Below, one piece after another: positions 22,409 through 34,157 of a DNA stretch of 64,000 bases. Position 1 is the stretch's first letter. Every line of letters starts with the position of its first letter. Made by a program: the position numbers and the translations under genes. This stretch comes from Zea mays (lineage: Eukaryota > Streptophyta > Magnoliopsida > Poales > Poaceae). The stretch covers positions 174,374,923 to 174,438,922 of the forward strand of contig NC_050097.1 in the NCBI RefSeq assembly GCF_902167145.1, written 5' to 3'. The notes beneath the pieces were generated by a model that worked only from the letters and a program-made list of their open reading frames with translations, did no database searches and was not told where the DNA came from.

Positions 22409-23744
22409 TGAGAGCACCTAGAGGGGGGGGGGGTGAATAGGTGATCCTGTAAAATCAAACTCTAAATAGCCACAAAACTTAGATATTATAGCGTTAGCGT
22501 GACTAAGTAGCTTTGGAGCGAGTTCTTGTGAGCACAACAATCACAGAGAATCCAACACAAGAGACACACGATTTTTATCTCGTGGTTCGGCCAAGTAACA
22601 CTTGCCTACTTCCACGTTGTGGTGTCCAAATGGACGAGGGTTGCACTCAACCCCTTTCAAGTGATTCAATGATCAACTTGAATACCACAGTCTTTTTGTT
22701 TAGAGTATCTTCTCGTTTGCGAGGAATCTCCACAATTTGGAGTCTCTCGCCCTTACAATAAAGATCACAAAGAAAGCACGGAGTAAGGTTGGGAGAAGCA
22801 ACGCACACACAACACAATTCCGCAGCACACACACGCACACAAGCCAAGACTTGAGCTCGTAACATAGCACAGAGAGTTCACAACTCGAACGGAGCTCAAA
22901 TCACTAACACAATCGATCAAATGCGCGGAGGCGGAGTGTGGGAGTCTTAGAAGGCTTAGTGAATGCTTGGGTGACTCCTCCATGCACCTAGGGGGTCCCT
23001 TTTATAGCCCCAAGGCAGCTAGGAGCCGTTGGAGATAAACTTGGAAGGTCATCCTTGCCTTCTGTCGAGCGGCGCACCGGACAGTCTGGTGTGCCACTAG
23101 ACAGCTACTATAGTCTGTCCGGTGCGCGATTGTCTTCCAAATCGAGCAAAGTCGACCGTTGCAGCTCCGGGCCCATTAGCGCACCGGACAGTCCGATGAC
23201 CCCTGCCGACCGTTGGAGCTGCCACGCGTCGCCCACAGATTTCGCGGCCGACCGTTGGCGCTGGCGACCATTGACTCACCGGACAGTCCAGTGAATTTTA
23301 GCTGTACGCCACTGATCCTTTTCCCGAGAGCGACGAGTTCACCGCGGATGACTCACCGGACAGTCCGGTGCACCACCGGACGGTCCGATGATTTTTAGTC
23401 GTACGCCGCCGTCGAATCCCGAGAGCGGCGAGTTCACCGAGGACCAGCCTAGCGCACCGAACACTGTCCGGTGCACCACCGGACAGTCCGGTGTGCCAGT
23501 TCGAGCTGAAGTTTGGCTGTTCACAGCCAAGTCTTTTGCAATCTGATTCCTCTCTTTTCGGCACTGTTTCTAGCACTTAGACAAACAATGTTAGTTCACA
23601 AAAATAATGTACTAAGTCTAGAAACGTACCTTTTACTTTGATTTGCACCTTTCACACATTTAGCACATTAGTACTCAAATAATGTGTTGGGCATCTAATC
23701 ACCAAAATACTTATATAAATTGCCCAAGGGCACATTTCCCTTTC
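22409..23744 (-). repeat. Element A 3' LTR
   Basis: On the plus strand it opens TGAGAGCACC and closes TTTCCCTTTCA. It has a long G-run near 22421-22433 and a palindrome cluster at 23070-23500. The minus-strand polypurine tract (AAAAAGGGGGAGAT) is at 23745-23758. Confidence 0.93.
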
Positions 23745-24531
23745 AATCTCCCCCTTTTTGGTGATTTATGCCAACACATCAAAAAGCAACAAAAAACGTG
23801 CAACATCAATTCAATTTGAAGATCCAATTGTTTTTACTATAATTTGGCATATTTGGATCACTCTTTTCCACCACTTGGTTTGTTTTTGCAAATCAAATTC
23901 TTGTTGCTATCTCTAGGCCAATCACACTTGTTTGGGCAAAACGAGAGATATTCCAAGAGAAAAATTGATCAAGTGCCAAAAACTCCACCTTTTTCCCATA
24001 ATCAAAATTCTCTCCCACAAGAGACCAAATTTTGCAATAAGAGTATTTTGGACAAATCAAAAGTTCTAACTCTATTGTTTTCAAAATTCACAAGTGGTAG
24101 CTGATCCATTTGCTTTGGCCTTAATTTCTCCCCCTTTGGCATTAAGCACCAAAACGGGATCATTGTCGGCCCTTTAACCCCATTGCCTCACCAAAAATGT
24201 CAATTAAGAGCAAAAAGGCAATGAGAGCATAAGTGTGAACTTGGAAGTGAGTACACTAATACCGGAATGCAGTGAAAGTCTTTGCATCGTCCAAGTTCAC
24301 CTTTCCATTTCAATGCACTTTTGAGACTACATCAAGTATACTCAAACACAAAGGTTAGTCTCAAAGGGTCAAGTTGTAGCATATCTCCCCCTAAATATGT
24401 GCACCATTTGCATATGGACTTGTGAGGTCCGGGGAGGTCATGGACAACTTGAGCACCACAAATATACAACGAGTAATGTAAATGCTTCAAAGTAACATGA
24501 TCAAAGGCATAGAGCACATGTATGCTATAGA
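23745..24531 (-). other. Element A untranslated region between pol and 3' LTR
   Basis: AT-rich non-coding internal sequence with the polypurine tract at its left edge. It is homologous to 27732-28523 of element B (shared GGCATATATGGATCA-like and CTCCCCCTTT segments). Confidence 0.8.
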
Positions 24532-26451
24532 TCAATCCAAGTTACGTGAATCTAAGACATTTAGCTCACTACGCAACCTGCAAAAAGTTTTCTCATCCAA
24601 CGGCTTGGTAAAGATATCATCTAGCTGGTTCTCGGTGCTATTATGGTACACCTCGATATCTCCCTTTTGCTGGTGGTCTCTCAGGAAGTGATGCCGGATG
24701 TGTATGTGCTTAGTGCGGCTGTGTTCAACAGGATTATCCGCCATGCGGATAGCACTCTCATTGTCACATAGGAGTGGGACTTTGCTCAGATTGTAGCCAA
24801 AGTCCTGGAGGGTTTGCCTCATCCAAAGTAGTTGCCCGCAGCACTGTCCTGCGGCAACATACTCAGCCTCAACGGTGGATAGGGCAACAGATGTTTGTTT
24901 CTTTGAACTCCAGGACACCAGGGACCTTCCTAGAAATTGGCATGTTCCTGATGTACTCTTCCTATCAACTTTGCACCCAGCATAATCGGAGTCTGAGTAT
25001 CCAATCAAGTCAAAGGTAGACCCCTTTGGATACCAGATCCCGAAGCAAGGCGTAGAAACTAAATATCTAAGAATTCGCTTAACGGCCACAAGGTGACATT
25101 CCTTGGGGTCAGATTGATATCTAGCACACATGCATACACTTAGCATAACGTCCAGTCTACTAGCACATAAATAAAGCAATGAACCTATCATGGACCGGTA
25201 TGCCTTTTGATCAACGGACTTACCTCCTTTGTTGAGATCAACATGCCCGTCGGTTCCCATCGGTGTCTTTGCGGGCTTGGCGTCCTTCATCCCAAACCGC
25301 TTGAGAAGATCTTGTGTGTACTTCGTTTGGGATATGAAGGTGTCATCCTTGAGTTGCTTCATTTGGAACCCAAGGAAGTAGGTCAACTCGCCCATCATTG
25401 ACATCTCGAACTTTTGTGTCATCACCCTGCTAAACTCCTCACAAGACTTTTGATTAGTAGAACCAAATATTATGTCATCGACATAAATTTGGCACACAAA
25501 AAGATCACCATCATAAGTCTTGGTAAAAAGAGTGGGATCGGCTTTCCCAACCTTGAAGGCATTAGCAATTAAGAAATCTCTAAGGCATTCATACCATGCT
25601 CTTGGGGCTTGCTTAAGTCCATAGAGCGCCTTAGAGAGCTTGAACACATGGTCGGGGTACCTGTCATCCTCAAAGCCAAGGGGTTGTTCCACGTATACCT
25701 CCTCCTTTATTGGCCCATTGAGGAAAGCGCTCTTCACATCCATTTGAAATAGCCTGAAAGAGTGGTGAGCGGCATAGGCTAATAGAATTCGAATAGACTC
25801 TAGCCTAGCCACAGGAGCAAAGGTCTCCTCGAAATCCAAACCCGCGACTTGGGCATAACCTTTTGTCACAAGTCGAGCCTTGTTTCTTGTCACCACCCCA
25901 TGCTCATCTTGCTTGTTGCGGAACACCCACTTGGTTCCCACAACATTTTGCTTTAGACATGGCACCAGACTCCAAACTTCATTTCTCTTGAAGTTGTTGA
26001 GCTCTTCCTACATGGCCAACACCCAATCCGGATCCTGCAAGGTCTCTTCTACCCTGAAAGGCTCAATAGAAGAGACAAATAAGTAATGCTCACAAAAGTT
26101 AGCTAATCTTGAGCGAGTAGTTACTCCCTTGCTTATGTCACCCAGAATCTGGTCAATGGGGTGATGTCGTTGGATCGTTGCTCGGACTTGAGTTGGAGGG
26201 GCACGTGGTGCTTCTTCCTCCATCACTTGTTCTTCCTGTGCTCCCCCTTGATCCTGTCCCTCTTCTTGAGGTACCTGTTCACCATCTTGAGTTGGAGGAT
26301 GCACCATTGTGGAGGAAGATGGCTGATCTTGCTCCTGTTGTTCCTGTGGTCGCACATCACCAATCACCATCGTGCGCATTGCGGCCGTTGGAACATCATC
26401 TTCATCTATGTCATCAAGATCAAATTGCTCTCTTGGAGAGCCATTAGTCTC
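24532..26451 (-). pseudogene. pol: Element A pol, RT and RNase H part
   Basis: This is the 3' part of the copia polyprotein, after the insertion site of B. It contains the RT core ([30 protein letters not shown], and the catalytic [11 protein letters not shown]). RNase H follows ([41 protein letters not shown]), with its conserved D, E, D. The frame is open except for one amber codon at 26008-26010, where element B reads CAG (VLAMQEEL), and it ends at 24532. Many substitutions against B were seen. The upstream portion continues at 35444 after removal of B. Confidence 0.88.
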
Positions 26452-27731
26452 TGAGAGCACCTAGAGGGGGGGGGGGTGAATAGGTGATCCTGTGAAAACT
26501 TAAACTTATAGCCACAAAAACTTGTTAAGTGTTAGCGCAATAATTGCCAAGTGGCTAGAGAGGAGTCACAACAAAACACAATACCACAAGAGATCAAACA
26601 CAGAGATGACACAGTGGTTTATCCCGTGGTTCGGCCAAGACCAACGCTTGCCAACTCCACGTTGTGGCGTCCCAATGGACGAGGGTTGCAATCAACCCCT
26701 CTCAAGTGGTCCAAAGACCAACTTGAATACCACGGTGTTTTGCTTTGCCTTTCAATATCCCGTTTGCGAGGAATCTCCACAACTTGGAGCCTCTCGCCCT
26801 TACACTTAAGATTCACAAAGAAATACGGAGAAAGGGAGAACTAGCAACGCACACAAGACTCAAAATCAGAGCAACAGCACGCACACAAGTCGCAACAAGA
26901 GCTCGCAACACAACTCAATGAGTTCACAACTCAACAAGAGCTCTAGATGCTATCACAATGAACCAAATGCGTGGAATCGATGTCTTGGTGCTTAGGGATG
27001 TTGCAGGAATGCTTGGTGTACTCCTCCATGCGCCTAGGGGTCCCTTTTATAGCCCCAAGGCAGCTAGGAGCCGTTGAGAACAAATCCAGAAGGCCATCCT
27101 TGCCTTCTGTCGTCGGGCGCACCGGACAGTCCGGTGCACACCGGACACTGTCCGGTGCCCGATTTCCTTCCTTAAACAGCGCAGTCGACCGTTGGAGATC
27201 TGGGAGCCGTTGGCGCACCGGACATGTCCGGTGCACACCGGACAGTCCGGTGCACACCGGACAGTCCGGTGCCCCCTTCCGACCGTTGGCTTGGCCACGT
27301 GTCCCGCGCAGATCGCGCGGCCGACCGTTGGCCCGGCCAACCGTTGGCTCACCGGACAGTCCGGTGCACACCGGACAGTCCGGTGAATTTTAGCCGTACG
27401 TCGCCAGTCAACTCCCGAGAGCGGCCAGTTCGCCCGAGGCAGCCTGGCGCACCGGACACTGTCCGGTGCACCACCGGACAGTCCGGTGCCCCAGACCGAA
27501 ACAGCCTTTTGGCTGTACACAGCCAACTCTCCTCTTTTCTTCTTCTTCCTGTTTCTGATACTTAGACAAGTATATTAGTACACAAAACCAATGTACTAAG
27601 ACTTAGAAACATACCTTTGCTCTAGATTTGCACTTTGTTCATCCATGGCCATTGAATCACATTTAAGCACTTGTGTTGACACTCAATCACCAAAATACTT
27701 AGAAATGGCCCAAGGGCACATTTCCCTTTCA
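26452..27731 (-). repeat. Element B 3' LTR
   Basis: Plus-strand ends TGAGAGCACC...CCCTTTCA. The minus-strand TATA box (TATAAAAG) lies at 27044-27051. The palindrome cluster is at 27118-27492 and carries one unit more than the 5' LTR near 27240. The polypurine tract is at 27732-27745. Confidence 0.95.
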
Positions 27732-28523
27732 ATCTCCCCCTTTTTGGTGATTTATGCCAACACAACATAAAGCAACTAGAACAAGTGCAATATCACTTCA
27801 ATTAAAAACTCAAATTAATTTTGATTCAATTTGGCATATATGGATCATCCTTTGCCACCACTTGGTTTGTTTTTGCAAATCAAACTCAAAATCCTATCTC
27901 TAAGTCAAATCCACTTGTAGAGACATAAAGAGAGGTTTTCCAAGGAAAATTGATTCAAGATTCCAAAAACTCCCCCTTTTTCCCATAATCAACAACACTT
28001 CTCCCCACAAGAGGCCAACTTTTGACAAAAGAGACAATGCAAGAGTTTTGACAAACCAAAAGCTCTATTCTACTGTTTTTTTCAAAGTTTCTCAAGTGGT
28101 AGCTGATCCATTTATTGCTTTGGCCTTTATTTTCTCCCCCTTTGGCATCAAGCACCAAAACGGGATCAATCTTGGCCCTTTAACCCCATTGCCTCACCAA
28201 AATCTTCAATTAAGAGCAAATAGGCAATAAGAGTTTAAAGATGAACTTGGAATAAGTTACCCTCTCATCGGAGTGCAGTGGAAGTCTTTCATGGTCCAAG
28301 TCCACCTTTTCCCTTTCAATCCTCCTTCGAGACTAAATCATCAACTCAAGCACATGGTTAGTCTCAAAGGGTCAAGTTGTAACACATCTCCCCCTAAACA
28401 TGTGCATCACTTTGCAACGGACTTGTGAGGTCCAGGGAGTGTTTGTACAACTTGAGCACCATAATAAGCAACAAAATGCAGAAAGGAACATGATCAAAAG
28501 CATAAATACAAGTATGCTACAAT
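27732..28523 (-). other. Element B untranslated region between pol and 3' LTR
   Basis: Non-coding, AT-rich, with the polypurine tract next to the LTR. It matches 23745-24531 of element A. Confidence 0.8.
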
Positions 28524-31500
28524 TCAATCCAAGTTCCACGAATCTAAGACATTTAGCTCACTTCGCAGCCTGCAAAAGGTCTTCTCATCTAGAGGCTTGG
28601 TAAAGATATCGGCTAGCTGGTTCTCGGTGCTAACATGAAACACTTCGATATCTCCCTTTTGCTGGTGGTCTCTCAAAAAGTGATGCCGAATGTCAATGTG
28701 CTTTGTGCGGCTGTGTTCAACAGGATTTTCCGCCAAGCGGATAGCACTCTCATTATCACATAGGAGTGGGACTTTGCTCAGATTGTAGCCAAAGTCCCTG
28801 AGGGTTTGCCTCATCCAAAGTAGTTGCGCGCAACACTGTCCTGCGGCAACGTACTCGGCCTCAGTGGTGGATAGGGCAACGGAGGTTTGTTTCTTAGAGT
28901 TCCATGACACCAGGGACCTTCCTAAGAATTGGCACGTCCCCGATGTACTCTTCCTATCGACCTTACATCCAGCATAGTCGGAGTCTGAGTATCCAACTAA
29001 GTCAAAGGTAGACCCCTTTGGATACCAGAGCCCGAAGCAAGGCGTAGCAACCAAATATCTAAGAATTCGCTTCACCGCCACTAAGTGACACTCCCTAGGA
29101 TCGGATTGAAATCTAGCACACATGCATACGCTGAGCATAATATCCGGTCTACTAGCACATAAGTAAAGTAATGACCCTATCATTGACCGGTATGCTTTTT
29201 GATCAACGGACTTACCTCCTTTGTTGAGGTCGGTGTGTCCGTCGGTTCCCATCGGAGTCTTTGCGGGCTTGGCGTCCTTCATCCCAAATCGCTTCAGCAG
29301 ATCTTGCGTGTACTTCGTTTGAGAGATGAAGGTGCCATCATTGAGTTGCTTCACTTGGAACCCAAGGAAGTAGTTCAACTCGTCCATCATCGACATCTCG
29401 AATTTCTGCGTCATTACCCTGCTAAACTCTTCACAAGACTTTTGGTTAGTAGAACCAAATATTATGTCATCGACATAAATTTGGCACACAAACAAATCAC
29501 CATCACATGTCTTAGTGAAAAGAGTTGGATCGGCTTTCCCAACCTTGAAAGCATTAGCAAGTAAAAAGTCTCTAAGGCATTCATACCATGCTCTTGGGGC
29601 TTGCTTAAGTCCATAGAGCGCCTTAGAGAGCTTACACACGTGGTCGGGGTACCGTTCATCCTCGAAGCCAGGGGGTTGCTCCACGTACACCTCCTCCTTG
29701 ATTGGCCCGTTAAGGAAAGCGCTCTTCACATCCATTTGGAACAACCTGAAAGAATGGTGAGCGGCATATGCTAGCAGAATACGAATTGATTCTAGCCTAG
29801 CCACAGGAGCAAATGTCTCCTCAAAGTCCAAACCTGCGACTTGGGCATAACCTTTTGCCACAAGTCGAGCCTTGTTCCTCGTCACCATCCCGTGCTCGTC
29901 CTGTTTGTTGCGGAACACCCACTTGGTTCCCACAACATTTTGCCTGGGACGAGGCACCAGTGTCCAAACTTCATTGCGCTTGAAGTTGTTGAGCTCCTCC
30001 TGCATGGCCAACACCCAGTCCGGATCTAGCAAGGCCTCCTCTACCCTGAAAGGCTCAATAGAAGAGACAAAGGAGTAATTCTCACAAAAATTAACTAATC
30101 GAGATCGAGTAGTTACTCCCTTGCTAATGTCACCCAGAATTTGGTCGACAGGATGATCCCTTTGAATCATCGCTCGAACTTGGGTTGGAGGTGCCGGTTG
30201 CGCCTCTTCCTCCAACACATGATTATCTTGTGCTCCCCCTTGATCATACGCCTCCTTTTGATGGACCTGTTCATCGCCTTGAGTTGGGGGATGCACCATT
30301 GTTGAGGAAGAAGGTTGATCTTGCTCCAATTGTTCCTGTGGTCGCACTTCACCAATCGCCATGGTTCGTATAGCGGCCGTCGGAACATCTTCTTCATCTA
30401 CATCATCACAATCAACAATTTGCTCTCTTGGAGAGCCATTAGTCTCATCAAATACAACGTCGCTAGAGACTTCAACCAAACCCGATGATTTGTTGAAGAC
30501 TCTATACGCCTTTGTATTTGAGTCATAACCTAATAAAAACCCTTCTACAGCTTTGGGAGCAAATTTAGAGTTCCTACCCTTCTTCACTAAGATGTAGCAT
30601 TTACTCCCAAATACACGAAAGTACGATACAATGGGTTTGTTACCGGTTAGTAGCTCATACGAAGTCTTCTTGAGGAGGCGATGAAGGTAGACCCTGTTGA
30701 TGGCGTGGCAAGCCGTGTTCACGGCTTCCGACCAGAAACACTCGGGGGTCTTGAATTCTCCAAGCATTGTTCTAGCCATATCGATTAGCGTCCTGTTCTT
30801 CCTCTCTACCACACCATTTTGCTGTGGTGTGTAGGGAGCGGAGAACTCGTGCTTGATCCCTTCCTCCTCAAGAAACTCCTCCACTTGAAGGTTCTTGAAC
30901 TCGGACCCGTTGTCGCTCCTTATCTTCTTCACCTTGAGCTCAAACTCATTTTGAGCTCTCCTGAGGAAGCGCTTGAGGGTCCCTTGGGTTTCAGACTTAT
31001 CCTGCAAAAAGAACACCCAAGTGAAGCGGGAAAAGTCATCAACCATAACTAAACCATACTTACTTCCTCCTATGCTCAGATAGGCGACGGGTCCGAAGAG
31101 GTCCATATGCAGCAGCTCCAGGGGTCTTGAAGTGGTCATCACATTCTTGCTGTGATGTGCTCCTCCCACTTGTTTACCTGCTTGACAAGCTGCACAAGGT
31201 CTATCTTTTTCGAATTGAACATTGGTTAGACCTATCACATGTTCTCCCTTTAGAAGCTTGTGGAGGTTCTTCATCCCCACATGTGCTAAGCGGCGATGCC
31301 ACAGCCAGCCCATGCAAGTCTTAGCCATTAAGCATGCATCTAGACCGGCCTCTTCTTTTGCAAAATCAACTAGGTAAAGCTTGCCGTCTAATACACCCTT
31401 AAAAGCTAGTGAACCATCACATCTTCTAAAGACAGACACATCTATATTTGTAAATAGACAGTTATACCCCATATGACATAATTGACTAACAGATAGCAAG

Positions 31501-31730
31501 TTATATCCAAGACTCTCCACTAGAAACACATTAGAGATAGAATGCTCATTGGAGATTGCAATTTTACCTAGCCCTTTTACCTTGCCTTGATTCCCGTCAC
31601 CGAATATAATTGAATCTTGGGAATCCTTATTCTTGACGTAGGAGGTGAACATCTTCTTCTCCCCCGTCATATGGTTTGTGCATCCGCTGTCGATAATCCA
31701 GCTTGAACCCCCGGATGCATAAACCTGCAA
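28524..31730 (-). CDS. pol: Element B Pol polyprotein (copia)
   Basis: 1,068 uninterrupted codons. Domains in order: aspartic protease ([19 protein letters not shown], near residue 10); an HHCC zinc-binding domain (HRRLAHVG...CAACQAGK, about 147-190); the integrase DDE core ([30 protein letters not shown], about 205-330); RT ([30 protein letters not shown], about 600-850); and RNase H ([34 protein letters not shown]), ending SWNLD. The integrase-before-RT order defines Ty1/copia. Protease, integrase, RT and RNase H catalytic residues are all present. The frame is +1 to gag and is open for about 45 nt upstream across the gag stop. Translation therefore needs frameshifting or a spliced mRNA, and the first ATG (31730) may not be the true start. 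Confidence 0.93.
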   Translation of the reverse strand: MQVYASGGSSWIIDSGCTNHMTGEKKMFTSYVKNKDSQDSIIFGDGNQGKVKGLGKIAISNEHSISNVFLVESLGYNLLSVSQLCHMGYNCLFTNIDVSVFRRCDGSLAFKGVLDGKLYLVDFAKEEAGLDACLMAKTCMGWLWHRRLAHVGMKNLHKLLKGEHVIGLTNVQFEKDRPCAACQAGKQVGGAHHSKNVMTTSRPLELLHMDLFGPVAYLSIGGSKYGLVMVDDFSRFTWVFFLQDKSETQGTLKRFLRRAQNEFELKVKKIRSDNGSEFKNLQVEEFLEEEGIKHEFSAPYTPQQNGVVERKNRTLIDMARTMLGEFKTPECFWSEAVNTACHAINRVYLHRLLKKTSYELLTGNKPIVSYFRVFGSKCYILVKKGRNSKFAPKAVEGFLLGYDSNTKAYRVFNKSSGLVEVSSDVVFDETNGSPREQIVDCDDVDEEDVPTAAIRTMAIGEVRPQEQLEQDQPSSSTMVHPPTQGDEQVHQKEAYDQGGAQDNHVLEEEAQPAPPTQVRAMIQRDHPVDQILGDISKGVTTRSRLVNFCENYSFVSSIEPFRVEEALLDPDWVLAMQEELNNFKRNEVWTLVPRPRQNVVGTKWVFRNKQDEHGMVTRNKARLVAKGYAQVAGLDFEETFAPVARLESIRILLAYAAHHSFRLFQMDVKSAFLNGPIKEEVYVEQPPGFEDERYPDHVCKLSKALYGLKQAPRAWYECLRDFLLANAFKVGKADPTLFTKTCDGDLFVCQIYVDDIIFGSTNQKSCEEFSRVMTQKFEMSMMDELNYFLGFQVKQLNDGTFISQTKYTQDLLKRFGMKDAKPAKTPMGTDGHTDLNKGGKSVDQKAYRSMIGSLLYLCASRPDIMLSVCMCARFQSDPRECHLVAVKRILRYLVATPCFGLWYPKGSTFDLVGYSDSDYAGCKVDRKSTSGTCQFLGRSLVSWNSKKQTSVALSTTEAEYVAAGQCCAQLLWMRQTLRDFGYNLSKVPLLCDNESAIRLAENPVEHSRTKHIDIRHHFLRDHQQKGDIEVFHVSTENQLADIFTKPLDEKTFCRLRSELNVLDSWNLD

Positions 31731-31737
31731 GACAAAT

Positions 31738-34107
31738 TTAGGCTTGGGACTTAGGTACCCAACTCTTGTTGGGTCCTACAAGGTTAGTCACAATTGTCTT
31801 AGGGACCCAAATGCAAGTTTTATCACCCTTGCATTTTGCCCCTAACTTCCTAGCAATCACCTTTCTATCCTTTCTACAAATTGCAAAGGAAGCATTCAAA
31901 GCATAATATATTGTAGAAGGCTCATTAACTTTCCTAGGAATATTAACAACATTTCTCCTAGGCATATTATGAACAACATTCCTTCTACCAACATGCACAT
32001 ATGAAGAACTAGAAGCAAACATAGCATGAGAAAAATCATCGTAAGCATTATAACTCCTATAAGCATTTCTAGTTTGTCTCCTATCATGATACAAAAAGGC
32101 ATGATTCTTTTTAGCACTAGTAGCCATAGGGGCCTTCCCTTTCTCCTTGGCGGAGATGGAAGCCTTATGGCTTGTCAAGTTCTTGGCTTCCCTTTTGTAG
32201 CCAAGTCCATCCTTAATTGAGGGATGTCTACCAATCGTATAGGCATCCCTTGCAAATTTTAATTTATCAAATTCGCTTTTGCTAGTCTTAAGTTGGGCAT
32301 TAAGACTAGCCACTTCATCATTCAAATTAGAAATTGAGACTACGTGTTCACTACAAGCATCAATGTCAAAATCTTTACACCTAGTACAAATTACAACATG
32401 TTCTACACAAGAATTAGATTTATTTGCTACTTTTAGTTTAGCATTTAAATCATTGTTGACACCTTCTAAAGTAGAAATGGTTTTATGACAAGAAGATAAT
32501 TCACTAGAAAGCACTTCATTTCTTTTAACTTCTAAAGCATAGGATTTTTGTGCCTCTACAAACTTATCATGTTCATCATACAACAAATCCTCTTGCTTTT
32601 CTAAAAGCCTATCCTTTTCATTCAAGGCATCAATCAATTCATTGATTTTATCTATCTTAGATCTATCTAAGCCTTTGAATAAGCATGAATAGTCTATGTC
32701 ATCATCATCACTAGACTCATTATCACTAGAGGAAGCATAAGTGGAGTCTCGAGTACTCACCTCCTTCTCCCTTGCCATAAGGCATGTGTGACGCTCGTTG
32801 GGGAAGAGAGATGACTTGTTGAAGGCGGTGGCGGCGAGTCCTTCATTGTCGGAGTCGGTGGAGGAGCAATCCGAATCCCACTCCTTTCCTATATGTGCCT
32901 CGCCCTTGGCCTTCTTGTAATGCTTCTTCTTCTCCCTTTTGTTCCCCTTTTCCTGGTCACTTTCATTATCGGGACAGTTAGCAATGAAATGACCAATCTT
33001 ACCACATTTGAAGCACGAGCGCTTCTCCTTTGTCTTGGTCTTGCTTGGCTGTCCCTTGCGACCTTTAAGCGCCGTCTTGAAGCGCTTAATGATGAGGGCC
33101 ATCTCCTCATTATTGAGCCCGGCCGCCTCAACTTGCGCCACCTTGCTCGGTAGCGCCTCCTTGCTCCTCGTTGCCTTGAGAGCAAGGGGTTGTGGCTCGT
33201 TGATCGGACCATTCAAGGCGTCGTCCACGTATCTTGCCTCCTTGATCATCATTCGCCCGCTAACGAATTTTCCGAGTACCTCCTCGGGCGTCATCTTCGT
33301 GTACCTGGGATTCTCACGAATATTGTTCACGAGATGAGGATCAAGAACGGTAAATGACCTTAGCATTAGGCGGACGACGTCATGATCCGTCCATCGCGTG
33401 CTTCCGTAGCTCCTTATTTTGTTGATAAGGATCTTGAGCCGGTTGTATGTTTGCGTCGGCTCCTCACCCCTTATCATCGCGAATCGTCCGAGCTCGCCCT
33501 CCACCAACTCCATCTTGGTGAGTAATGTGACATCATTCCCCTCATGAGAGATCTTGAGGGTGTCCCAAATCTGCTTGGCATTGTCCAAGCCGCTCACCTT
33601 GTGATACTCGTCCCTGCACAAAGAGGCTAGCAACACAGTAGTAGCTTGTGCATTTTTATGGATCTGTTCATTAATAAACGAAGGACTATCCGAGCTATCA
33701 AATTTCATTCCACTTTCCACAATCTCCCAAATGCTTGGATGGAGAGAAAATAGGTGTGTACGCATTTTGTGACTCCAAAATCCGTAGTCCTCTCCATCAA
33801 AGTGAGGAGGCTTGCCAAGTGGAATGGGGAGCAAATGAGCATTTGAGCTGTGCGGAATGCGCGAATAATCAAAAGAAAAGTTTGAGTTAACCGTCTTTTG
33901 TTTGTCGTAGTCGTCGTCCTTGTCAGAAGAAGTAGACTCGTCGCTGTCATAGTAGACGATCTCCTTGATACGTCTTGTCTTCTTCTTCTTCCCATCTTTA
34001 CGTCTGTGGCCCGAGCCAGAGTCGTTGGATTTGTCATCTTTTGGCTCGTTGACGAAGGACTCCTTTTCCTTGTCGTTGATCACGATTCCCTTCCCCTTAG
34101 GATCCAT
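31738..34107 (-). CDS. gag: Element B Gag (copia)
   Basis: 789 codons from ATG 34105-34107 to a TAA at 31738-31740. The N-terminus is charged ([17 protein letters not shown]), followed by the UBN2/copia-type capsid domain (about residues 90-300, [36 protein letters not shown]). A CCHC zinc knuckle ([14 protein letters not shown]) comes near residue 380, then an acidic and coiled-coil C-terminal half ([20 protein letters not shown]), unusually long for copia Gag. It assembles the virus-like particle and binds element RNA. It starts 50 bp downstream of the primer-binding site, as expected for the first gene. It ends SWVPKSQA; the corresponding region in A ends SWVPKTQA. Confidence 0.93.
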   Translation of the reverse strand: MDPKGKGIVINDKEKESFVNEPKDDKSNDSGSGHRRKDGKKKKTRRIKEIVYYDSDESTSSDKDDDYDKQKTVNSNFSFDYSRIPHSSNAHLLPIPLGKPPHFDGEDYGFWSHKMRTHLFSLHPSIWEIVESGMKFDSSDSPSFINEQIHKNAQATTVLLASLCRDEYHKVSGLDNAKQIWDTLKISHEGNDVTLLTKMELVEGELGRFAMIRGEEPTQTYNRLKILINKIRSYGSTRWTDHDVVRLMLRSFTVLDPHLVNNIRENPRYTKMTPEEVLGKFVSGRMMIKEARYVDDALNGPINEPQPLALKATRSKEALPSKVAQVEAAGLNNEEMALIIKRFKTALKGRKGQPSKTKTKEKRSCFKCGKIGHFIANCPDNESDQEKGNKREKKKHYKKAKGEAHIGKEWDSDCSSTDSDNEGLAATAFNKSSLFPNERHTCLMAREKEVSTRDSTYASSSDNESSDDDDIDYSCLFKGLDRSKIDKINELIDALNEKDRLLEKQEDLLYDEHDKFVEAQKSYALEVKRNEVLSSELSSCHKTISTLEGVNNDLNAKLKVANKSNSCVEHVVICTRCKDFDIDACSEHVVSISNLNDEVASLNAQLKTSKSEFDKLKFARDAYTIGRHPSIKDGLGYKREAKNLTSHKASISAKEKGKAPMATSAKKNHAFLYHDRRQTRNAYRSYNAYDDFSHAMFASSSSYVHVGRRNVVHNMPRRNVVNIPRKVNEPSTIYYALNASFAICRKDRKVIARKLGAKCKGDKTCIWVPKTIVTNLVGPNKSWVPKSQA

Positions 34108-34145
34108 CTCTTCGGGCGGTTAGTCCCTTTCTTGAAGAGAACGGC

Positions 34146-34157
34146 TCTGATACCAAT
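34146..34157 (-). promoter_or_regulatory. Element B primer-binding site (tRNA-iMet)
   Basis: Minus strand: TGGTATCAGAGC, two bases after the 5' LTR, complementary to the 3' end of plant initiator methionine tRNA. It primes minus-strand cDNA synthesis. Confidence 0.88.

Noticed and set aside
26971..27393. Repeated frames rich in SPDSPV/HRTVRC peptides in all Opie/Ji-type LTRs.
   Set aside because: These are translations of the palindrome array, occurring in every frame and strand. Not genes.
32889..34037. Additional open frames on both strands overlapping the gag of element B (and likewise 57092-57608 in A).
   Set aside because: They overlap a conserved Gag frame with known domains and have no independent support. 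They are shadows of a codon-biased gene.
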